Assembly: GCF_022138605.1 (NCBI RefSeq)
Contig: NZ_JACBFS010000013.1
Span: 1 to 21,931, forward strand
Direction: 5' to 3'
Length of the DNA stretch: 21,931 bases
From: Xanthobacter sp. NM-25
Lineage (GTDB): Bacteria > Pseudomonadota > Alphaproteobacteria > Rhizobiales > Xanthobacteraceae
Below, piece after piece: positions 14,886-21,812 of the stretch (position 1 is its first letter; every line of letters begins with the position of its first letter). The notes beneath the pieces are model-generated. The model was given only the letters and a program-made list of their open reading frames with translations. It had not been told where the DNA came from and made no database searches. Position numbers and translations under genes: made by a program.

Positions 14886-14921
14886 GCCGATCAGGGCAAA
14901 GGGAGCACGGCTCGCCGTATT
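14886..14921 (+). repeat. Direct repeat flanking the RelE module, right copy
   Basis: Starts GCCGATCAGGGCAAAGGGAG, 12 bases after the relE stop; five mismatches to the copy at 14178-14213, all transitions. Confidence 0.75.
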
Positions 14922-14992
14922 TCCTTCGGGCGGCGGCGGACATGAACATGGCGAAGCCCCGCTTCGCGGGGCTCCCCCTGTGGCGGCCGGTG

Positions 14993-15304
14993 TCACTCGG
15001 CGGCGCGGCGGGACCAGATGAGTGCGAACTCACCCTCAGTCTCCGTCTCGACCAGGCTCGCATAGATCGGAGCCGGGAATGATGGATCGTCCAGCTTGAC
15101 GGAGTGGTAGTCGCGGCCCTCGCGCGAGGTCTTCTTCCACGCCGCTCCGAACTCGGTGGCACCGGAGAAGATGCGGAAGTCCGGCCCCTTCTCGTTGTCG
15201 CCTTCGGCGGGGACGAATTCGACTGCCTTGACGTTGAGGCTCAGGGTCTTGACCGCGCCCTTGAAGCCCTTGGCGGTGGTGGTGAAAGTGCCGATGGTGG
15301 CCAT
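14993..15304 (-). CDS. DUF736 family protein (second copy)
   Basis: A 103-residue DUF736 protein (MATIGTFTTTAKGFKGAVKT, then GPDFRIFSGATEFGAAWKK, DYHSVKLDDPSFPAPIYASL and a closing FALIWSRRAAE). It is closer to the common plasmid form of the family than the copy at 7780-8109. AGGAAC precedes the ATG at 15304; an upstream in-frame ATG at 15475 would extend it through a foldable leader and is rejected. It is transcribed towards the DUF932 gene, with the oppositely oriented toxin-antitoxin pair lying between them. Function unknown. Confidence 0.92.
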   Translation of the reverse strand: MATIGTFTTTAKGFKGAVKTLSLNVKAVEFVPAEGDNEKGPDFRIFSGATEFGAAWKKTSREGRDYHSVKLDDPSFPAPIYASLVETETEGEFALIWSRRAAE

Positions 15305-15379
15305 TGCGGTGGTTCCTTCTGCTGACTGGGCCGCGCCCATCGCGGCCTCGATGGGGGTCGGCAGACCGGGGACGATCGG

Positions 15380-15470
15380 CCCGCAACATCCGGCGAGGAC
15401 TTTTTCGCTTCGCGGTGCAAAGCCGGCCCTGGCCGGCGGCGGGAAAAAGCCGCAGGCGGCGTGTTGCGGG
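15380..15470 (-). promoter_or_regulatory. Nested stem-loop in the leader of the second DUF736 gene
   Basis: Closing arms CCCGCAACA and TGTTGCGGG are perfect 9-base complements about 73 bases apart. Inside them CTTTTTC pairs with GAAAAAG, and inside those GCCGGCC-AG-GGCCGGC forms a perfect 7-bp hairpin. The element lies about 75 bases upstream of the DUF736 ATG. Whether it acts in RNA or as a DNA site is unknown. Confidence 0.6.
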
Positions 15471-15988
15471 TTCAAGATCGAGGTGACGCCCGCGTCGCCG
15501 GTCTTCGGTCAGACCCCTGCCTATCGAGGACGTGATGGACGTGGCTTCAGACAGCTGGACCGGAGGAATCGCCCGATAGCTGGAGTCGGAACGACGCTTT
15601 CACCGCCAAGGGCTTCTCCGAAAGGGCCGGACAGGCCCTCAGCCTCACCGGCGGGGCGAAGTGATCGGTTCTCCCTGACGATCGGCCGGCGACAATGAGA
15701 GCGGGCTGAACCCTCTCGACTCCTTGCCTGCCAACGAGTTCGGGGCGGCGTGCAAGAAACGACATTGCTCCCGTGCAGGGCCGTGGCTGCCTCGCCTCCT
15801 CAAGTGCCCGGACGATACGGGCTTTCCCGGCTCCGTTCGATGCAATGCGGGCACGGTCGAGACCGACATCGGAGGGCAAGATCGTCCTCATCCCCTCCCG
15901 CCATCCCGATTTGCCGAGTGACGCCGGCCGTCACAGGGGGAGCACCGCGAAAGCGGGAGCTTCATCGTGGGAAATGCCCGCCGTCGCT

Positions 15989-16087
15989 GCCCCTTGCGTC
16001 AGGGATCGTTACCGAAGGCGAAGACCCGCAAGGGGCTTCGGAAGCCACCGCAGGAGGCGCGTAGAGCCCGGCCCGAAGGGCGACGCC
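15989..16087. repeat. GC-rich foldable intergenic element
   Basis: GCCCCTTGCG and CGCAAGGGGC are perfect 10-bp arms around a 28-base loop; CCGAAG/CTTCGG offers an alternative overlapping stem. A second domain GGCG...CGCC encloses GCCC-GAA-GGGC at 16071-16081. No coding content is evident. The repeated, compensating stems suggest a structured RNA or a repeat-type element. Confidence 0.5.
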
Positions 16088-16151
16088 TAGCATCTCAGAA
16101 ATATAGGTGGTGAGAATGTGTTAGCGTTGTGAAAATTGCACTGATGTTCGA

Positions 16152-16421
16152 TCATAACGTCTTTCGCTTCGCTTTACGCTTCGGCGCAATTGCAGATACT
16201 TCGCGGATGACGTCATGGGGATCGAAGCCGATCGTTTCGGCCAGCTCAAGGAACTCGACGACATCGATGCGACGGCCGCCGGATTCGATAGCGGCAACGA
16301 CGGACTGGTATCGGCCGAGCGCTTCGGCCAGATCGGACTGGCTCATGCCGGCTTCCCGGCGCTTGTCGACGATGAGCTGAACCAGACGCAAATGCCTTGG
16401 CGAGCGAAGCGTTTTTTGCAT
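16152..16421 (-). CDS. XRE-family transcriptional regulator
   Basis: 89 residues, a single Cro/C1-type helix-turn-helix: HLRLVQLIVDKRREAGMSQS then DLAEALGRYQSVVAAIESGG, with a helix-rich remainder (RRIDVVEFLELAETIGFDPH) and a very basic C-terminus. The ATG is preceded by AGGG. It is divergent from the PAS-like gene across a 95-bp gap that contains a perfect dyad, the expected operator. It most likely represses itself and the divergent gene. The basic tail KRKAKRKTL is unusual for so small a repressor. Confidence 0.92.
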   Translation of the reverse strand: MQKTLRSPRHLRLVQLIVDKRREAGMSQSDLAEALGRYQSVVAAIESGGRRIDVVEFLELAETIGFDPHDVIREVSAIAPKRKAKRKTL

Positions 16422-16474
16422 ATGCCCTGCCGGTCATTGACGAAACCGGCAGATCAATTAAACCGAAATACAGA

Positions 16475-16493
16475 TAACCAGAAAATCTGGTTA
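16475..16493. promoter_or_regulatory. Operator-like perfect dyad between XRE and PAS-like genes
   Basis: TAACCAGA-AAA-TCTGGTTA, 8-bp arms with a 3-base spacer, lies 24 bases upstream of the PAS-like ATG and 54 bases upstream of the XRE ATG. Symmetry and size suit an XRE dimer. Confidence 0.65.
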
Positions 16494-16516
16494 GCCTTGG
16501 CACGACGGATTCCAGC

Positions 16517-16954
16517 ATGGATTCTCGATTGTTGGCGGACCGACATCCAGCGCTAGGTCAGCTTTATCGCGTCTGGCTTGCGCGCCGTGAAGGCGCGGCC
16601 ATGCCGCTGGCTGGGAATATCACCGAGCGTCTGGCCGATCTGGATGATGTGATCGTCGTGATCCGGCGCCCGTCCGAATCGGACGAGACGCTGAGGATCG
16701 AGCGCAGCGGCAAGGATGTCGATCGGCTCTATGGAGTTGCTTTGGCCGGCGAGCCCGTCGGCGGGCTCACGCCGTCGAGCGCGGATGCGGACAATGAGGC
16801 GGCCATCGTTCTCGCGTCCGGGCGCACGCTGATGATGGAAGACCAGGTGCAGGTTCCGGGTGGGTCCGCGCGCATCGTCCGGCTCTATCTGCCGTTTGCC
16901 GACGAGGCCGGTGCTGTAGCGGGCGTTGTGGTCGGCATCGTCAAGGCCGTCTGA
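16517..16954 (+). CDS. PAS-like (PAS_5-type) sensory protein
   Basis: 145 residues, no HTH or output domain. The layout resembles the alphaproteobacterial PAS_5 family (PF07310): HPALGQLYRVWLARREGAAM, then a fold with IRRPSESDETLRIERSGKDV, RLYGVALAGEPVGGL, EAAIVLASGRTLMMEDQV, and the closing strand pair VRLYLPFADEAGAVAGVVVG. It would be a small-molecule-binding or interaction module in the cytoplasm. Divergent transcription with the XRE regulator suggests a two-gene switch in which this protein modulates or is controlled by that regulator; that is inference. The family call is from pattern memory and moderately sure. Confidence 0.65.
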   Translation: MDSRLLADRHPALGQLYRVWLARREGAAMPLAGNITERLADLDDVIVVIRRPSESDETLRIERSGKDVDRLYGVALAGEPVGGLTPSSADADNEAAIVLASGRTLMMEDQVQVPGGSARIVRLYLPFADEAGAVAGVVVGIVKAV

Positions 16955-16976
16955 AATCCGTTTTTGCGGATTTCAG
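16951..16976 (+). terminator. Hairpin at the end of the PAS-like gene
   Basis: CTGAAATCCG and CGGATTTCAG pair perfectly over 10 bp around TTTTTG. The stem includes the stop codon TGA. No T-run follows, so it may be weak or mainly protect the 3' end. Confidence 0.55.
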
Positions 16977-17220
16977 GAAACGGAGCGATCATCATTGCAT
17001 CCGTCCGGCATCCGGTGCGTCTGTAATCACGCCGCGCCGGCCTTGGTTTCAGGTGACGATTATGCCGGCATCGCCCGCTGCTCGATATAGGTTTTCATGA
17101 TGGGGATCCCTGCTGTCATGCAGTCGAGGTCTCCGGCCGCGCCGAACCGGCGCGGCCGGAAAATTCTCGATGCTGTCGAGAGACTGGCCGGAACCGCCGA
17201 AGCGGCTCCGGCCGTGGGGC
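16977..17220. other. Gap between the PAS-like gene and parB
   Basis: About 245 bp, mostly terminator hairpins at the right. A 12-codon minus-strand mini-frame MKTYIEQRAMPA starts at about 17098; I cannot tell whether it is translated. Otherwise nothing recognisable. Confidence 0.4.
17133..17214 (-). terminator. Triple hairpin downstream of parB
   Basis: In transcript order: GGCCGGAGCCGC-TTCG-GCGGTTCCGGCC (17187-17214, UUCG tetraloop, one G-T pair), then TCTCGA-CAGCA-TCGAGA followed by ATTTT (17166-17182), then CCGGCCGCGCC with GGCGCGGCCGG (17133-17159). The first begins six bases after the stop codon. The middle one with its T-rich tail is the most terminator-like. Confidence 0.65.
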
Positions 17221-19353
17221 TCACTCGGCGGCGTGGTTGAAGGCTGCGCCGTCCTCGACCGTGCCGGTATCGTCACGATCGGTTGCGGTCGGCGCATTCA
17301 GGACCGCTCCGGCGTTAGCCTCCGGGGCATCCAGCCAAGCCGGCCGCTCGGTGCGCAGGAGCGCGGGAAGCCATCCGGTGGCAGCGACAAGCTGCTCGGC
17401 GGCTTCCGCCATGGGCTGCTTCTTCAGGCCGGTGATCCGGTCGGCGGCCTCGTCGCTGAAGGCCTCCCGCACGGCGGCGACAATGTGCGCCTTGGTTACG
17501 CGGCTGAAATAGCTCCGCGCGGTGGGGGTCCAATGTGCCGTCATGTCGAGGGCGAGCCCCGTTGCCAGCCTGTCGGCGGTCTCATGGGCGCGGGGCTTGC
17601 GCTCCCAAGGCTGCTTCACCGCATTGACGGTGAGCGAAGCACAATGCGCGAACAGCGCCAGCACGCTCGCCTGATCCAGCGCGGCGATGAAGCCCCACAG
17701 GTCCGCCACGTCGCGCGGCATATCCGCCTGCCAGCCGGCATGGCGATCCGCCAGCGCCTTCGCCGGGGCGGTGTCCTCGATGCCGTCCGCATGCCCGCCG
17801 AGATGCGGGCTGCTCGGGCGGATTTCGAGGCAGGCGGCTTCCGAGCCACGATAGAAGGTCTGCGCGGCGAGAGCATGGGTGACAGCGATCAACGCCATGT
17901 CCGGCTGCTCGCCAAGGGCGAGGCGCAGGCCGAGCGTGCGGTGGGCCGTTAGGTCGCGCACGAGAAGGTCGGACAGCGGCTTGCCCGCATCCCCGGCGTC
18001 CTCGTCCTCCACGTCGAGGGCGGAAACGCGGTTCTCGTCCTCGTCCTGCTCGCCGTCCTCGGTGGCGGCGCTTGCGTGGTCCTCGGCTTCTTCCGCTTCC
18101 GGCTTCTCATCCTCCGGGCGGATGAAGCCGCGCTCGATGCGGCCGCTGCCGTCATGGGCGAGCACAACTAAGACGCCGCCGCGCGCGATGTCGTCGGGGT
18201 CATAGGCGCGCCGCAGCGCGTCGATGCGCTCGATTTCCGCTTCAAGCTCCCCGAACCGCTCGTCCGTCTCCGGGGGAAGCTCGTCCGCGCCGTCCCATTC
18301 CTCCGACAGCCGGTTGTATTCCTCCTGCACAGAGGCATAGGCGGCGGCATCTTCCTCGGAAAGCTCCACCGGCTGCGGATAGGCGCGGCGCAGGCCGTGG
18401 GCATGGGGATAGTCGATGTGGACCGAGACCCACTTCCAGCCTTCCGCCTGAACCTCGGCGCCGATCCGCTCCAGCTTCCCGGTGACGAGCCGGTCCAGAA
18501 GCGCGGCATCATCGTAGAAGCCGCCGCGATCCTCCGTGAACAGGTCGCGCAGGATCGTGCCGCCCGCCTCGGTGTACTCCTCCGGGCCGACGAAGATCGC
18601 CCGGCGATCCGTTGCCGGAATGTGTGCCTTGGTGAGGTCGCGGCGGATGATCCACGGCTCGCGGTTGTGGGAGAGGTTCGCAAAAACCTGCTCCTGCCGC
18701 CTGTGGTCCTCGGTGATGGCGAAGGCCATCAACTGATCGAGGTTCAAGCCGCCGTCGCGGTACACCTGCAACAGCTTGGGGCTGACAGCGCCGAGCCTGA
18801 GGCGCTGGCGCACCACATGTGCCGTCACGCCGAAGCGGGCGGCGATCTCCTCCGCTCCCCACCCGCGATTTTCCGCGAGCTCGCGGAACGCCTCGAACTG
18901 GTCGGCCGGATGCATCGCCTCGCGGGTGACGTTCTCGTCAAGGCTGATCTCGTGCGGGTCATTCGCCGTGTCGATGACGCAGCGCACCGGCTCAGTCTTC
19001 TTGATCTCCTTGCGCTTGACGCGGAGAAGCTGAGCCAGCCTGCGGCCTTCGCCCACCGTCACGAAATAGCTGCCCGTGAGCTCGCCCGCCGCGTCAAGCT
19101 CGGGCTCCACGACGAGGTTTTGCAGCAGGCCCTTGACCGCGATGCTGGCGGCCAGCGCCTCGATGATCGCTTCGCTGTGCGGGGTCTTCCGCGCATTGCG
19201 CGGCGACTTCTTCAACTTGTTGAGCGGAACGAATATCTCCATGCCGCTCGCAGCGACCACGGTCGGTTCCGCATTAGTGCTCGCGCCGACTGCATCCATC
19301 TGATCCGCCGCCGCCTCGATGACGGTTTGTGCTTTCTTCGCAATCCTTGCCAT
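17221..19353 (-). CDS. ParB/RepB/Spo0J-family protein, large accessory form
   Basis: A 710-residue member of the ParB superfamily, more than twice the size of a classical ParB. The N-terminal ParB domain covers about residues 40-150: FVPLNKLKKSPRNARK, the GEGRRLAQLL box, and NVTREAMHPADQFEAF. A KorB-type helix-turn-helix follows (EEIAARFGVTAHVVRQRLRL, about 168-187). The remainder is specific to ICE and plasmid ParB-like proteins: a helical middle, a strongly acidic linker around residues 430-480, and a C-terminal helical domain. It is not next to parA, so a partition role is not supported by context; nuclease or regulatory roles are known for some ParB-domain proteins. Start at 19353 follows GAGAAAGGA; the longer frame covers the duplicated leader. 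The end has strong hairpins. Confidence 0.92.
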   Translation of the reverse strand: MARIAKKAQTVIEAAADQMDAVGASTNAEPTVVAASGMEIFVPLNKLKKSPRNARKTPHSEAIIEALAASIAVKGLLQNLVVEPELDAAGELTGSYFVTVGEGRRLAQLLRVKRKEIKKTEPVRCVIDTANDPHEISLDENVTREAMHPADQFEAFRELAENRGWGAEEIAARFGVTAHVVRQRLRLGAVSPKLLQVYRDGGLNLDQLMAFAITEDHRRQEQVFANLSHNREPWIIRRDLTKAHIPATDRRAIFVGPEEYTEAGGTILRDLFTEDRGGFYDDAALLDRLVTGKLERIGAEVQAEGWKWVSVHIDYPHAHGLRRAYPQPVELSEEDAAAYASVQEEYNRLSEEWDGADELPPETDERFGELEAEIERIDALRRAYDPDDIARGGVLVVLAHDGSGRIERGFIRPEDEKPEAEEAEDHASAATEDGEQDEDENRVSALDVEDEDAGDAGKPLSDLLVRDLTAHRTLGLRLALGEQPDMALIAVTHALAAQTFYRGSEAACLEIRPSSPHLGGHADGIEDTAPAKALADRHAGWQADMPRDVADLWGFIAALDQASVLALFAHCASLTVNAVKQPWERKPRAHETADRLATGLALDMTAHWTPTARSYFSRVTKAHIVAAVREAFSDEAADRITGLKKQPMAEAAEQLVAATGWLPALLRTERPAWLDAPEANAGAVLNAPTATDRDDTGTVEDGAAFNHAAE

Positions 19354-19600
19354 TGTTCCGATCCTTTCTCCGTCAATGCCGAAGGCATGTCCCTCGACAT
19401 GCCTTCCGGGGGCGCGTGAGCGCGCGGGAGTGAGGGGGGCCAATGCCGGCGAGCGGAGCTGGGCTGCGCGGCGAGCGAGACGGGATCGGATCGGTTCAGG
19501 CGGTAATTGCTGCACACCGTCTTGCGAGCGGGCGGCCCCGCTCTGTCCGCAGGCGGCGTTGGCGGGGGAGCGAGGGGAAAGTCCCCTCGCTCCCCGAGTC
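19354..19600 (-). promoter_or_regulatory. Structured 5' leader, copy 2 (upstream of parB)
   Basis: Homologous to 13912-14158, same length and order of conserved blocks. At the 5' end GGGGAGCGAGGGGA and TCCCCTCGCTCCCC form a perfect 14-bp stem with loop CTT. Near the gene, GCGCG-CTCA-CGCGC is followed by GAAGGCATGTC-GAGG-GACATGCCTTC, a perfect 11-bp stem with a 4-base loop. The ribosome-binding site AAGGA lies downstream of this. Sequence between stems has diverged more than the stems. Confidence 0.75.
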
Positions 19601-19632
19601 AGGCTGTAGGAATTAAATCGAAGCAAAATGTA

Positions 19633-19661
19633 TTGACATTGTCATGGCAAATCTTCAATGT
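19633..19661 (+). promoter_or_regulatory. Promoter/operator of the TacA-TacT-like module
   Basis: A consensus -35 TTGACA (19633-19638) with 17-base spacing to a weak -10 CAATGT. The palindrome TGACA-T-TGTCA (19634-19644) overlaps the -35, fitting autorepression by the ribbon-helix-helix antitoxin. Confidence 0.6.
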
Positions 19662-19687
19662 CCGGCTCCTGAAATAGGAGCGTTCCG

Positions 19688-19999
19688 ATGGTGCAATCAG
19701 CCCGCTCGGAGAATGGCCGCAAACGTGATGCTGCTCGGAAAGACGATCTCATCCAGATCCGCGCCTCGGCGGGGACGAAGGCGATCCTAAGTCGGGCTGC
19801 GAACTTGCGCGGACAGAAGCTGTCAGAATTCATGCTGGACAGCGCCCGTCGGGAAGCGGAGGAAGCCATTCTCGACCAGCGTAGCTTCTTTCTTGATGAT
19901 GCGGCGCATGTGGCCTTCCTCGCGCTGCTTGATGCTCCGGCCAAGCCGGCCGAGGAACTTCGTACACGGATGAAGCGCAAGCCCGTCTGGGCGCGTTGA
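19688..19999 (+). CDS. DUF1778 ribbon-helix-helix antitoxin (TacA-like)
   Basis: A 103-residue antitoxin of the TacA/DUF1778 family. The ribbon-helix-helix is DLIQIRASAGTKAILSRAAN then GQKLSEFMLDSARREAEEAI; the C-terminal tail (RSFFLDDAAHVAFLALLDAP) is the toxin-binding helix, with the family's conserved L-x4-F/W pattern. AGGAG precedes the ATG. Its stop overlaps the toxin start by one base. Together with the next gene it forms a type II module in which this protein binds the promoter dyad and neutralises the acetyltransferase. Confidence 0.9.
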   Translation: MVQSARSENGRKRDAARKDDLIQIRASAGTKAILSRAANLRGQKLSEFMLDSARREAEEAILDQRSFFLDDAAHVAFLALLDAPAKPAEELRTRMKRKPVWAR

Positions 20000-20556
20000 T
20001 GCCGGCCGGCAAGGGAGAGGAAAGCCAAAAGCGGCCCCAAGGACTACGCGTTGACCCTCCGGAGCGGTTGGCCGGCGATCACGATGTCGGGGCGTTCCGA
20101 AACGGCAGGCATCCGTCTCTCGATGACTGGTTGCGGGATCGAGCCCTTGCCAGTGAAGGGATGTCGGCGCGCACCTATGTGGTTTGCGACAGGGACACCC
20201 CGAAGCGCGTCGCTGGCTATTATGCCATCTCGACCGCCATGGAAGAGCGGATCGCGCTCCCGAGCGCCAAGCTGCGCCGGGGTATGCCGGAGCAAATTCC
20301 CTTGCTGCTGATCGGTCGTCTGGCAGTCGATCAAGCGTATCAGGGAATGGGGCTTGGCACCGATCTGCTCGCCGATGCGCTACGGCGCTGCTTGGCCGCG
20401 TCCGAGATCGCCGGCGTTCGAGCTGTCGTAGCTCACGCAATCGACGATGCGGCCGTGAGCTTTTACCAGCGGCACGGATTTATTCTCTCCCCGCTCGGCG
20501 AACGGACCATGATGATGCCGATCGAGACGCTACAGGGACTATTTTCGGAAGCGTGA
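19999..20556 (+). CDS. GNAT-family acetyltransferase toxin (TacT-like)
   Basis: A 185-residue Gcn5-type acetyltransferase. TacT-type toxins acetylate the amino group of charged tRNAs and stop translation. The acetyl-CoA motif is GRLAVDQAYQGMGLGTDLL (Q-x-x-G-x-G near residues 112-120); the catalytic Tyr is in SFYQRHGF (about 156); RVAGYYAIS and the closing GERTMMMPI are typical of the family. The ATG overlaps the antitoxin stop (TGATG); an in-frame TTG one codon earlier is less likely. The N-terminal ~25 residues are longer and more charged than usual, so the real start might be internal. Confidence 0.9.
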   Translation: MPAGKGEESQKRPQGLRVDPPERLAGDHDVGAFRNGRHPSLDDWLRDRALASEGMSARTYVVCDRDTPKRVAGYYAISTAMEERIALPSAKLRRGMPEQIPLLLIGRLAVDQAYQGMGLGTDLLADALRRCLAASEIAGVRAVVAHAIDDAAVSFYQRHGFILSPLGERTMMMPIETLQGLFSEA

Positions 20557-20629
20557 CCCTTTGCTTCACGCATCAGCTATCGTGCCGATGCGTATCCGCA
20601 CCGAGGAGGCTGGGCGATCATCGCATGCG

Positions 20630-21652
20630 TCATGGACCGCCCAACTCGTTGTCCTGAATGTATGACGGATTGAAATCCTTCAGGGCATCGAGCGGGTCTA
20701 TGGCAGGCCCCCAGATCCTCCGTCGCTCATCCTCGGCTGACGCCCAGAATTGGTCCAACGCTGCCGTGTTGGCGAAATAAGGCCATAACCTGGGATCGCC
20801 CATGATGCGGGCGAGAGCCTTGCGCGCCACAAATTCGATGACGGCTTCCTTCTTGACGAGCTCGAGTCGAGCTTCGCGATCAAACTCCTCAAGGTAAAGG
20901 TGCTCTCGGAGGTGCTCCACCTTGCTCCGTACATCGTAGATCTCGCCCATCAGCACATGATGGCGTGACCCGACAAACAACTCAGTACGGCTCTTGAACT
21001 GTTTCGATCCATAACCCGGCTGCGTTACGATCAGGCCATCGATACAGCGGGTGAACTGGTGGATCCGGTCGAGCAGCTCTCGTTGCGCCTTCGTTTCCAC
21101 GAAGAGATGTCGAATCCGGTTCAGGCGCCAGCGTCCCCCGGGCACGTCGGTCGCATTGAAGGCGACCAAGTGCTCCCCAAGCTGCGCGGCGGCCTTAAGA
21201 CTGGCCCCGGAAATGGAGGGATAGGGGACGATCATGCCAGGAGGTGGGAAATCCAATTCGCTGTGCTCGAAAATGCCAATCTCCCCACCCTCGCGGGCAC
21301 CCGTGAGCAAATTGGGCTTGTGTGCCGGAGAAAAGAGGCAGGTCATGAGGAGGCCGACATAGAAGGACCAGACCCGACTTTGGAGTATTTGGTTCTCAGC
21401 ATCGAGAACCGCTGCCTTCTTGGATTTCATGGTGCTCAATAAGAACAAGTTGCAACCGCTGATCTCCTCACAACGGACGCTCCCAAGCCATTCCTGCCAT
21501 AGTGGTGGCACCTGAAAATTCGCGTCGGTCAGAAACGACAGGTTCGGCATCATAGCCCCCCGCGGGACGCCATCTTCCAAATTCACGCTCAAGCCGATAA
21601 GCGCATATTTTTCGTCGTGGCCGAGCCAATCCTCCTGCGATCGCTCATTCAT
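20630..21652 (-). CDS. Hypothetical protein with a possible HEPN-type RNase motif
   Basis: 340 residues, no family recognised. The C-terminal half (about 185-280) is helical and contains IYDVRSKVEHLREHLYL, in which RSKVEH fits the HEPN R-x4-H ribonuclease motif (R242, H247); the surrounding pattern (TRCIDGLI, then KSRTELFVG, then MGEIYDVRSKVEH) resembles HEPN/ApeA-type abortive-infection proteins. The N-terminal half is mixed alpha/beta without visible catalytic motif. I chose the ATG at 21652; an upstream in-frame GTG at 21664 is possible. It is convergent with the GNAT toxin and lies 150 bp from the right IS, a typical cargo position. Its codon use is less GC-biased than that of the backbone. 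A defence role is a guess from the motif and location. Confidence 0.6.
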   Translation of the reverse strand: MNERSQEDWLGHDEKYALIGLSVNLEDGVPRGAMMPNLSFLTDANFQVPPLWQEWLGSVRCEEISGCNLFLLSTMKSKKAAVLDAENQILQSRVWSFYVGLLMTCLFSPAHKPNLLTGAREGGEIGIFEHSELDFPPPGMIVPYPSISGASLKAAAQLGEHLVAFNATDVPGGRWRLNRIRHLFVETKAQRELLDRIHQFTRCIDGLIVTQPGYGSKQFKSRTELFVGSRHHVLMGEIYDVRSKVEHLREHLYLEEFDREARLELVKKEAVIEFVARKALARIMGDPRLWPYFANTAALDQFWASAEDERRRIWGPAIDPLDALKDFNPSYIQDNELGGP

Positions 21653-21812
21653 TGGCGATTCCACGGTCTCGGTTTCTCTGCAGATGTGCTCGACACTGGG
21701 GTTTGCATGGGTGCGCTATATATCTCATAGAGAAACACGCCGAGCGCGACCGCTGTATTGACGGCGAGGCGCGCAACCGAGGTAGGGGGTCGGGGAGCGT
21801 CAGGCACATGTC

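Larger units (their letters stand above)
15305..16151. other. Gene-poor stretch with structured elements
   Basis: About 850 bp in which I accept no gene. The leftmost part holds a nested dyad (15380-15470) in the DUF736 leader. Around 15535-15660 two short plus-strand reading frames suggest decayed coding sequence (MDVASDSWTGGIAR, then in another frame DSWSRNDAFTAKGFSER). A 114-codon minus-strand open frame (15547-15891) has no recognisable family or ribosome-binding site. The right part (15989-16090) is another GC-rich foldable element. Confidence 0.5.

Noticed and set aside
15547..15891. 114-codon minus-strand open frame in the gene-poor stretch
   Set aside because: No recognisable motif, no ribosome-binding site, alternative frames equally open; left as unassigned.
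19354..19626. N-terminal extension of the parB frame to an ATG at 19626
   Set aside because: Same reason: leader sequence, not conserved as protein; good start at 19353.
21653..21812. Minus-strand open stretch between the HEPN-like gene and the right IS, with a short hydrophobic run
   Set aside because: Too short and continuous with IS sequence; could be a relic but cannot be supported.
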